NCBI GenBank assembly: GCA_035476815.1
Contig: DATILD010000074.1
Location: 1 to 13,163, forward strand
Source of the DNA: Methylibium sp035476815
GTDB taxonomy: Bacteria > Pseudomonadota > Gammaproteobacteria > Burkholderiales > Burkholderiaceae_C
Reading direction: 5' to 3'
DNA length: 13,163 nucleotides
Below are positions 7,428-12,949 of this stretch, piece by piece (the first letter of the stretch is position 1; each line of letters starts with the position of its first letter). The notes beneath the pieces are model-generated. The model was not told the DNA's origin. It did no database searches and saw only the letters and a program-made list of their open reading frames with translations. A program made the translations under genes and the position numbers.

Positions 7428-9173
7428 TCAGTCGACCAGACCGAACACCATCATCCCGCCGCCGCGGTTGTTGCGCTTGAACAGCTCGTCGTAGACCAGC
7501 GGCCACAGGCTGCCGCCGCCCGGCCCGTAGACGATCGCGACGTACTGCTTGCCCTCGGCGGTGAAGGTCGTCGGATTGCCGTGGATGCCGGAACCGACGT
7601 TGAAGCGCCAGAGCTCCTCGCCGGTGTCGTCCTTCAGCGCGCTGAACCAGCCTTCGGCGTCACCGCTGAACACCAGCTTGCCGGCGGTGGCCAGCAGGCC
7701 GCTGGTGGCCGGCGTGCTCTGCGGCCGCGTCCACACCTGCTCGCCGGTGGTTGCGTTGAAGGCCTTCACGCCGCCGGTGTAGGGGTTGGCCTTGAGAACT
7801 CGCGAGGACAGGAACCACTCGCCGTTCTTCCACTCGCTCTTCTTGGCCTGGACATCCATCGAGCTGTCGATGAAGGGCACGTAGACCAGCTTGGTGCGCA
7901 GACTGTAGGCCGCGGGGTGCCATTCCTTGCCGCCGTCGAGGATGGGCGCGATGTCGGTCACGACCTTGTCGTAGCGCGGCACCTTGTCGGGGTTGACCTG
8001 CGGGCGGCAGTTCTCGCCGAAGCCGGTGACCCAGTTGACGCGCGCGATCGGCACCACCCAGTTGCACTTGCCGCTGTTGCGGTCGATCGAGTACAGGTGG
8101 CCGTTGCGGTCGCCGTGCAGCCACACCTTGCGGCCCTTGTCGTCGTCGACCAGGATCGTCTCGTTGTTGCCGTCATAGTCCCAGGCGTCGTTGGGCGTGT
8201 ACTGGAAGTGGTACTTGATCTTGCCGGTGTCGGCATCGAGCGCCAGCGTCGAGTTGCTGTACAGGTTGTCGCCCTTGCGCACGCTCGGGTCGAAGTCCGG
8301 CGTCGGGTTGCCGGCGCCCCACAGCACGGTGTTGGTCTTCGCGTCGTAGGTGCCGGTCAACCAGGCGGAGACGCCGCCGGTCTTCCACGAGTCGTTGGCC
8401 CAGGTCTTGGCCTGCGGGTGATCGGCGCTGGTGGGCCGGGTCTTGGTTTCCCAGATCACGTTGCCGGTGGCCGGGTCGAGCGCGGTGATGCGCCCGACGT
8501 TGCCGCCGACGTCACCGCCCGAGTTGCCGACGATCACCATGCCCTTGGCGACGAGCGGCATCGAGGTGTAGATCTCGCCGGTCTTGTAGTCGCCCATCTT
8601 CTTTTCCCACACCACCTGGCCGGTCGTGTTGTTCAGCGCGACGACGTGGGTGTCCAACGTGGCCATGAAGACCATGTCCTTGTAGACCGCGACGCCGCGG
8701 TTCACCGCGTCGCAGCACAGCTTCGGACCGAGGTCGCTGGGCAGCGAGCGCTCGTACTTCCACAGCATCTTGCCGGTCACGCCGTCGAGCGAGAACACCT
8801 TGTTCTGGCTCGCGGTCACGTAGACGCGGCCGTTGACCACGGTGGTCTGACTGTCCTGCGCCTCGTTGACGCCGAAGGACAGGTTCCACTTCGGCACCAG
8901 CTTCCTGATGTTGTCGGTGGTGATCTGCGTGAGCGCGCTGAAGCGCGTGTTCTGGTAGTCCTTGCCGTAGTGCAGCCAGTTGTTGGCGTCCTTGTCGGCG
9001 TTCATCAGCATGTCGTCGCTGACATAGTTCGGGCGCCACTTGAAGGTGGCCTCGAGCACGTTGACGCCGAGCGGCGGCTCGGCGTCCTGGGCGATCGCGG
9101 CGCAGGCCACGGCGAGCGCCGCGCACAGCAGGGTGCCGGCGCGCAGCGCGGGCGGAAGTCGGAAGGGGGTCAT
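7428..9173 (-). CDS. PQQ-dependent alcohol dehydrogenase A, lanthanide-type (XoxF/PedH-like signature)
   Basis: A 581-residue periplasmic quinoprotein of the methanol/ethanol dehydrogenase family, which oxidises alcohols and passes electrons to cytochrome c. A Sec signal spans about 1-29. The eight-bladed propeller shows repeated W-motifs such as TGKMLWKYE, TGNVIWETK and TGEELWRF. The vicinal disulfide pair is Cys153-Cys154 (LCCDAVNRG) and a second pair is likely at Cys370/Cys389. WDYDGNNE (331-338) contains the catalytic Asp332 and, two residues on, Asp334, the extra carboxylate that marks lanthanide enzymes; calcium enzymes have Ala, Ser or Thr there. Asn289 in WGAGNP is a metal ligand. The other metal ligand, usually Glu in SGGE/SGAE, appears as Asp221 (GNSGGD). 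There is no fused haem domain. AGGAG sits 6 bp before the ATG. It lies second in the operon after the porin. The substrate cannot be told from sequence. Confidence 0.93.
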   Translation of the reverse strand: MTPFRLPPALRAGTLLCAALAVACAAIAQDAEPPLGVNVLEATFKWRPNYVSDDMLMNADKDANNWLHYGKDYQNTRFSALTQITTDNIRKLVPKWNLSFGVNEAQDSQTTVVNGRVYVTASQNKVFSLDGVTGKMLWKYERSLPSDLGPKLCCDAVNRGVAVYKDMVFMATLDTHVVALNNTTGQVVWEKKMGDYKTGEIYTSMPLVAKGMVIVGNSGGDVGGNVGRITALDPATGNVIWETKTRPTSADHPQAKTWANDSWKTGGVSAWLTGTYDAKTNTVLWGAGNPTPDFDPSVRKGDNLYSNSTLALDADTGKIKYHFQYTPNDAWDYDGNNETILVDDDKGRKVWLHGDRNGHLYSIDRNSGKCNWVVPIARVNWVTGFGENCRPQVNPDKVPRYDKVVTDIAPILDGGKEWHPAAYSLRTKLVYVPFIDSSMDVQAKKSEWKNGEWFLSSRVLKANPYTGGVKAFNATTGEQVWTRPQSTPATSGLLATAGKLVFSGDAEGWFSALKDDTGEELWRFNVGSGIHGNPTTFTAEGKQYVAIVYGPGGGSLWPLVYDELFKRNNRGGGMMVFGLVD

Positions 9174-9206
9174 TCGGGTCTCCTGGATGTCGATCGGCCA
9201 TGCCGC

Positions 9207-9232
9207 GGCCGCGGACCCGAGGGCCCGCGGCC
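9207..9232 (-). other. Strong stem-loop between porin gene and PQQ dehydrogenase A
   Basis: Most of the 73-bp gap is an inverted repeat: GGCCGCGGACCC (9207-9218) and GGGCCCGCGGCC (9221-9232) pair over about 11 bp with a single mismatch or wobble and a tiny loop. On the minus strand it follows the porin stop by 14 nt and ends about 33 nt before the dehydrogenase start codon. With no U-tract it may allow partial read-through, or protect the ends of processed transcripts. Confidence 0.5.
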
Positions 9233-9246
9233 GTCCTGCGGCGGAC

Positions 9247-10380
9247 TCAGAAGTTGTGGTTGATCCCGAGGTTGAAGAAGCTCGTCTTGGCGCCCGGCCG
9301 GAAGCTGGCGTCGGCGACGATGCTGGTCTTCAGCGCCGCGGCGCCGGTGGCGCCGTCATCGGCGTCGACGAACGCGGCCTGCGCGTAGATCGTCGTGCGC
9401 TTGGAGATGAAGTAGTCGTTGCTGATCACGAGGTTCTTCGTGTGGTTCGACTTGTTCTCCTTGTCCTTGTTGTCGTAGTACGCGACCGTCAGGTTGTTCA
9501 TCGGGTGCCACTTCCAGTCCACGCCGACGCCGATGCCGTTGACCTTGGAGCTGACCGAGCCGTCGGCGTTGTTGTTCTCGCCGCGCAGGTAGTTGGCCTT
9601 GAAGGTGAGGGCGCCGACCGCCACCGCGCCGCCGAGGCCGGTGTGCTCGACCACCTTCTCGCCGGTGATCTGGTCCTTCATGTACTCGTGCGAGAACGAC
9701 AGCGTGACCGGGCCGTTGTAGGTCAGGCCGAGCGCGAGGATGGTGTTGTCCGACGAGTCGCCGGCCTGCTCGCCCAGCGAGTACAGCAGGCCCGCGGTCA
9801 CCGGACCGAAGGTGTTGCGGTACTGGATCGAGTTCTTCATGAAGATGCCGACGTCGTTGTTGCTGTTGACGCTGCCGGCCCCGGCGATCGGCTCGAGCTG
9901 GTTGTAGGCCCAGGCATAGAGGTTGGAGAACTGCTCCTTGAACGCGCGCGGCTCGGTGCCGAGGTGCGCCAGCAGCGCCGGGCCGTACTGGCGGCCGAGG
10001 ATCAGCGTGCCCCAGTCGCCCGACAGGCCGACGTTGGCCTGCCGGCGGAACAGCACGGTGCCGACCGATGGCGTGCCGTTGTCGCCGGTGCCGTGGAGGC
10101 CGCCGGTGTCGGTGTCGAAGTGCGACTCGAGGTTGAAGAAGGCCTTGAGCCCGCCGCCGAGATCCTCGCTGCCCTTGAAGCCCCACACGCTCTGGCGCAG
10201 GCCGCTGGTCTCGAGCCGCGTCAGGCTGCCGCCGGCAGCGGACTTCGACTGGACCAGCACACCCGCATCGATGATGCCGAAGATCTGCACCGACGTTTGC
10301 GCGGCGGACAGTCCGGGCATCAGGGCAAGGGCCGCGGCAGCGGCGAGCGCGTGCGACGCGAAGGCTTTGTGAATGCTCAT
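9247..10380 (-). CDS. Outer-membrane trimeric porin (Gram-negative porin, Burkholderiales Omp32-like)
   Basis: A 377-residue general porin. The signal peptide (about 1-27, ending GLSAA) precedes the mature start QTSVQIFGIIDAGV, typical of beta-proteobacterial porins. FKGSEDLGGGLKAFFNLESHF and RRQANVGLSGDWGTLILGRQY are the standard first-strand and eyelet-loop landmarks. The protein ends in the Phe-terminal beta strand (LGINHNF) recognised by the Bam machinery. It is the first gene after the leftward sigma-54 element, with AGGAG 5 bp before the ATG. Placement at the head of a quinoprotein operon suggests it admits the alcohol substrate to the periplasm. Selectivity is not readable. Confidence 0.93.
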   Translation of the reverse strand: MSIHKAFASHALAAAAALALMPGLSAAQTSVQIFGIIDAGVLVQSKSAAGGSLTRLETSGLRQSVWGFKGSEDLGGGLKAFFNLESHFDTDTGGLHGTGDNGTPSVGTVLFRRQANVGLSGDWGTLILGRQYGPALLAHLGTEPRAFKEQFSNLYAWAYNQLEPIAGAGSVNSNNDVGIFMKNSIQYRNTFGPVTAGLLYSLGEQAGDSSDNTILALGLTYNGPVTLSFSHEYMKDQITGEKVVEHTGLGGAVAVGALTFKANYLRGENNNADGSVSSKVNGIGVGVDWKWHPMNNLTVAYYDNKDKENKSNHTKNLVISNDYFISKRTTIYAQAAFVDADDGATGAAALKTSIVADASFRPGAKTSFFNLGINHNF

Positions 10381-10414
10381 GAGGTCTCCTGTTTATTGAC
10401 GGATCGAGTGCGTG

Positions 10415-10450
10415 CGTCCGTGGCCGCGGGTCCCTCCGGCGCCACGGACG
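10415..10450 (-). other. Perfect 10-bp inverted repeat in the porin mRNA leader
   Basis: CGTCCGTGGC (10415-10424) and GCCACGGACG (10441-10450) are exact complements with a 16-nt loop. If transcription from the minus-strand sigma-54 element starts about 12 nt after its GC, near 10453, this hairpin forms at the extreme 5' end of the porin transcript, a position that commonly protects mRNA from 5'-end-dependent decay. A regulator binding the DNA repeat is the alternative. Confidence 0.5.
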
Positions 10451-10463
10451 AGCGAGCCTCTTG

Positions 10464-10479
10464 TGCAGCAACCGTGCCA
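10464..10479 (-). promoter_or_regulatory. Sigma-54 promoter element for the porin-quinoprotein A operon
   Basis: On the minus strand the sequence is TGGCACGGTTGCTGCA. It matches the -24 block TGGCACG exactly and the -12 block at TGCA, with the invariant GG and GC exactly 10 bp apart (GG at 10478-10477, GC at 10466-10465). The only consensus departure is C for the first T of TTGC. The predicted start near 10453 leaves a leader of about 73 nt before the porin ATG. Transcription would need an enhancer-binding ATPase activator. Confidence 0.8.
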
Positions 10480-10545
10480 GTGCATTGCCGAGCGCACGGC
10501 CCCCGGCGCGCGCATGCGGAGCGCGCCTCGGACCGCGAAATGCCG

Positions 10546-10584
10546 AGCGACAGTTGTCGCTTCAGCGACAGACGGTTCGCGACA
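10546..10584. promoter_or_regulatory. Cluster of GCGACA/TGTCGC half-sites, candidate activator binding region
   Basis: Four copies of one hexamer occur in 38 bp: GCGACA at 10547-10552, TGTCGC at 10555-10560, GCGACA at 10565-10570 and GCGACA at 10579-10584. They form two overlapping dyads: AGCGACA-GT-TGTCGCT (10546-10561) and TGTCGC-TTCA-GCGACA (10555-10570). The centre, near 10563, is midway between the two sigma-54 elements (GG pairs at 10477/10478 and 10650/10651), about 85 bp from each. That is a normal enhancer distance for a sigma-54 activator. An AcoR-type regulator is a possible ligand, but that is inferred from recollection of similar dyads. Confidence 0.65.
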
Positions 10585-10648
10585 CGTGATGCCTCATGCC
10601 CCCAGGGACACGGTGGTCGCCGCAAGGCATCCGAGGGTTGTCCCCGCG

Positions 10649-10664
10649 TGGCACGGAACCTGCC
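10649..10664 (+). promoter_or_regulatory. Sigma-54 promoter element for PQQ dehydrogenase B
   Basis: TGGCACGGAACCTGCC has the exact -24 block TGGCACG and a -12 CTGC, with GG (10650-10651) and GC (10662-10663) separated by 10 bp. It departs from the TTGCW consensus at two positions. The predicted start near 10675 gives a leader of about 58 nt to the GTG start codon at 10733. It faces away from the porin promoter across the half-site cluster. Confidence 0.78.
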
Positions 10665-10732
10665 TTTTGAGGACCGCGGGCGCCGACCGTGCCCGAAGCG
10701 AACGCCACACAACAACCTCGCAGGAGACCGCA

Positions 10733-12412
10733 GTGAGACATGTACTGACGACGACGATGCTCGGGGCCGCGCTGGCCGCGGCACTGACCACCGCCCTGAT
10801 CGGCGCGGGGAGCGCCATGGCCGCGAGCGGCCCGGGCTACGACGACCCGAACAACTGGCCGCAGTACCACCGCAGCCACAACGCCTGGCGCTTCAGCCCG
10901 CTCACGCAGATCAACAAGAGCAATGTCGGCAAGCTCAAGGTCGCCTGGATCCACCAGCCGGGCACCATCACCCATGGCCTGCAGGCCACGCCGATCGTGA
11001 TCGACGGCGTGATGTACACGATCGCGCCGGACAACAACGTGTTCGCGCTCGACGCGGCGAGCGGCAAGGTGCTCTGGCGCTACACGCCCAAGCTCGACGC
11101 CGTCGTCAAGGAGGTGTTCTACGGCTCGGCCAGCCGCGGCGTCACCGTGGGCCGTGGCAAGGTCTTCGTCGGCACGCTCGACGGCCGCATGGTCGCGCTC
11201 GACCAGAAGACCGGCAAGGAGCTGTGGTCGACCCAGCTCACCGACATGAAGAAGGAGTACGGCGCGCTGTTCTCCTCGCCGCCGCAGCTGGCCGGCAACA
11301 TCCTGTTCGGCGGCACCACCGGCGGCGACCAGCCGATCGTCGGCAAGATCTTCGCCGTCAACGCCGACACCGGCGAGCGCGCCTGGACCTTCGAGGTGCC
11401 GCGCGACGACCCGAAGAGCTGGCCCGGCGACAGCCGCAAGGTCGGCGGCGGCTCGGCCTGGCTGCCCGGCACCTACGATCCGGCCACCGACACCATCTAC
11501 ATCGGCACCAGCAACGCCGCGCCCGACTACAACCGCGAGGCGCGGATGGGCGACAACCTCTACACCGCGACGCTGCTCGCGCTCGAGCCCAAGACCGGCA
11601 AGATCAAGTGGCACCGCCAGGAGGTGCCGAACGACTCCTGGGACTTCGACGCGTCCTACGAGGCGCTGGTGGTGCCGGACGGCAAGGGCAAGAACGTCAT
11701 CGTCCACCTGAACAAGAACGGCTTCGTCTACGTGATGGACAAGGACAACGGCGCCTTGCACAACGCGTGGCAGTACGCCGAGAACGTCAACTGGACCAAG
11801 GGCATCGACCTGAAGACCGGCCTGCCGATCGACCCGGTGTATCCGGAGACCGGCAAGCAGAAGCTGCACTGCCCCAACCTGCTGGGCGGCCGCAGCTGGA
11901 ACCATGGCGCCTACAACCCGGCCACCAAGCTCTGGTACTCGCATGGCATGGAGGTGTGCAACACCGTCACCAGCGCCAAGCAGGGCCCGGTGCCGGGCAT
12001 CGGCGGGCTGTCGCTGGGCCTGTCGGAGATCACGCTGACCAACCCGCCGGGCAAGAAGGCCGACGGCTGGTTCGGCGCGATGGATCCGCTGACCGGCAAG
12101 TCGGTCTGGCGCGTGCGCTACGAGATGCCGGGCATGGCCTCGGTGCTGGCCACCGCGGGCGGCCTGGTGTTCACCGGCGACATGGTCGGCAACCTGTTCG
12201 CCTACGACGCCGACAACGGCAAGGAGCTGTGGAAGTTCCACGCCGGCTCGGGCTCGCGCGGCGGCCCGGTCAGCTATGCCGTGGGCGGCAAGCAGTACAT
12301 CGCCATCCCGACCGGCCTGGGCTCGCATGCGCCCGGCTTCCTGACCGGCGCCTTCCCGCAGATCCGCGACCTGCCGGGCGGTGCGGCGCTGATGGTCTTC
12401 TCCGTCGATTGA
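10733..12412 (+). CDS. PQQ-dependent dehydrogenase B, lanthanide-type signature, lacking the vicinal disulfide
   Basis: A 559-residue periplasmic quinoprotein of the methanol/ethanol dehydrogenase superfamily, clearly diverged from enzyme A. The signal peptide is about 1-30 (ending SAMA). Propeller W-motifs recur (SGKVLWRYT, TGKELWSTQ, TGERAWTF, NGKELWKF). WDFDASYE (303-310) carries catalytic Asp304 plus the lanthanide-type Asp306, but Ala follows where Gly is usual. Asn261 (TSNAAPDY) fits the conserved metal-ligand Asn. The usual Glu ligand aligns with Asp199 (TTGGD). Where enzyme A has Cys153-Cys154, this protein reads Phe129-Tyr130 (EVFYGSASRGV), so the ring disulfide that normally sits over PQQ is absent. 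Cys380 and Cys409 may form the second disulfide. GTG at 10733 is chosen because AGGAG lies 6 bp upstream and the signal peptide starts there. A small cytochrome c gene follows. The substrate is unknown. Confidence 0.9.
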   Translation: MRHVLTTTMLGAALAAALTTALIGAGSAMAASGPGYDDPNNWPQYHRSHNAWRFSPLTQINKSNVGKLKVAWIHQPGTITHGLQATPIVIDGVMYTIAPDNNVFALDAASGKVLWRYTPKLDAVVKEVFYGSASRGVTVGRGKVFVGTLDGRMVALDQKTGKELWSTQLTDMKKEYGALFSSPPQLAGNILFGGTTGGDQPIVGKIFAVNADTGERAWTFEVPRDDPKSWPGDSRKVGGGSAWLPGTYDPATDTIYIGTSNAAPDYNREARMGDNLYTATLLALEPKTGKIKWHRQEVPNDSWDFDASYEALVVPDGKGKNVIVHLNKNGFVYVMDKDNGALHNAWQYAENVNWTKGIDLKTGLPIDPVYPETGKQKLHCPNLLGGRSWNHGAYNPATKLWYSHGMEVCNTVTSAKQGPVPGIGGLSLGLSEITLTNPPGKKADGWFGAMDPLTGKSVWRVRYEMPGMASVLATAGGLVFTGDMVGNLFAYDADNGKELWKFHAGSGSRGGPVSYAVGGKQYIAIPTGLGSHAPGFLTGAFPQIRDLPGGAALMVFSVD

Positions 12413-12424
12413 TCGTTGTTTCTC

Positions 12425-12450
12425 GGTGTGGACGGCAGCGATGCCGTACC
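12425..12450 (+). other. GNRA-capped hairpin downstream of PQQ dehydrogenase B
   Basis: ACGGCA-GCGA-TGCCGT (12432-12447) is a 6-bp stem with a GNRA-type tetraloop, extendable by GGT/ACC (12425-12427 with 12448-12450) across a 4-nt internal bulge. It lies 12-38 nt after the dehydrogenase stop, directly ahead of the terminator-like hairpin. The segment ACCC (12448-12451) could also pair with GGGT (12458-12461) inside the terminator's left arm, so alternative folds are possible. Confidence 0.4.
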
Positions 12451-12454
12451 CTTG

Positions 12455-12485
12455 GGAGGGTGGCCGCAGGCCATCCTCCTTTTTT
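12455..12485 (+). terminator. Strong rho-independent terminator-like hairpin between dehydrogenase B and its cytochrome
   Basis: GGAGGGTGGCC (12455-12465) and GGCCATCCTCC (12469-12479) form an 11-bp stem with one G-U pair and a GCA loop, followed at once by six T residues (12480-12485). This is a textbook intrinsic terminator. It ends only 5 nt before the AGGAG ribosome site of the cytochrome c gene, an unusual place that implies partial read-through, attenuation, or a separate promoter for the cytochrome. Confidence 0.85.
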
Positions 12486-12504
12486 CGTGAAGGAGCTGTT
12501 CTTG

Positions 12505-12855
12505 ATGATGTTCAAGCGTTCGATGTCCCTGGCCGTGGCGCTGCTCGGCCTGAGCATGGCGGCCGGCGCGGCCGACGCGCCCTTCGATATCAAGGACCCG
12601 GCGCGCGTCGCCGCCGGCAAGCTGCGTTTCGGTTCGACCTGCGCGGCCTACTGCCATGGCAACGAGGGCACCGGCGGCAAGGCGCCGTCCTTCAAGGGCC
12701 GCAAGGACTTCGTTGCGGCCGACGCCTTCAAGACCATCACCGAGGGCCGGCGCGGCGCGGACATCATGCCGCCCTGGGGCAATGCCTACACGCCGGAAGA
12801 AATCTGGGAGCTGGTCGCCTACCTGCAGCACTTGTCGACGCTGCCGGCGAACTGA
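12505..12855 (+). CDS. Small periplasmic cytochrome c with CX3CH haem motif
   Basis: A 116-residue precursor. The signal peptide is about 1-23 (ending AAGAA), leaving a mature single-haem class I cytochrome of about 93 residues. The haem site reads C46-A-A-Y-C50-H51, one residue longer than the usual CX2CH. The surrounding pattern (GKLRFGSTC before, CHGNEGTGGKAPSF after) is otherwise normal. Met88 in ADIMPPWG is the probable distal ligand, and the final helix EEIWELVAYLQHLS is typical. It is expected to accept electrons from PQQ dehydrogenase B, whose gene ends 92 bp upstream. AGGAG lies 9 bp before the first of two adjacent ATG codons. The next in-frame ATG (12508) would lose only one residue. 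Confidence 0.9.
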   Translation: MMFKRSMSLAVALLGLSMAAGAADAPFDIKDPARVAAGKLRFGSTCAAYCHGNEGTGGKAPSFKGRKDFVAADAFKTITEGRRGADIMPPWGNAYTPEEIWELVAYLQHLSTLPAN

Positions 12856-12880
12856 CGGCCCCTCGTCCGACGGGTACGTC

Positions 12881-12907
12881 GGCCGATCCCCCAAGGGGAT
12901 GCGGGCC
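12881..12907. terminator. Candidate bidirectional terminator between convergent cytochrome and lipA genes
   Basis: ATCCCC-CAA-GGGGAT (12886-12900) is a 6-bp stem with a 3-nt loop, flanked by GGCC (12881-12884) and GGCC (12904-12907) that can lengthen it. It lies in the 94-bp gap between converging genes, where a shared terminator is expected. No T-tract follows on either strand, which weakens the call. Confidence 0.4.
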
Positions 12908-12949
12908 GGCTTGGGAGCGGCCCGGCGCTCGGCCCGCGCAGCGGCTACC

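Noticed and set aside
9096..9110. A possible lipobox (AVAC) in the signal peptide of dehydrogenase A
   Set aside because: The residue three before Cys is Ala rather than Leu, and this family is soluble periplasmic. A signal peptidase I site near AIAQ is more plausible.
7410..9263. A 617-codon plus-strand frame opposite dehydrogenase A
   Set aside because: It is antisense to a full-length quinoprotein. Its composition is Val/Ala/Arg/Asp-biased, as expected from reading propeller codons backwards.
10546..10584. The repeated hexamers as a short CRISPR-like or tandem repeat array
   Set aside because: The units are 6-7 bp in alternating orientation with unequal short gaps, which fits protein-binding half-sites and not CRISPR repeats and spacers.
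10562..12328. A 588-codon minus-strand frame opposite dehydrogenase B
   Set aside because: It is antisense to a gene with clear propeller and catalytic motifs and consists of Arg/Ala/Val/His-rich filler.
9040..12855. A 1271-codon plus-strand open frame crossing the porin, the divergent control region, dehydrogenase B and the cytochrome
   Set aside because: Its translation is Arg/Ala/Gly/His-rich low-complexity sequence with no family features until it reaches the cytochrome, whose own start at 12505 has a ribosome site and signal peptide. High-GC DNA lacks stops in shadow frames.
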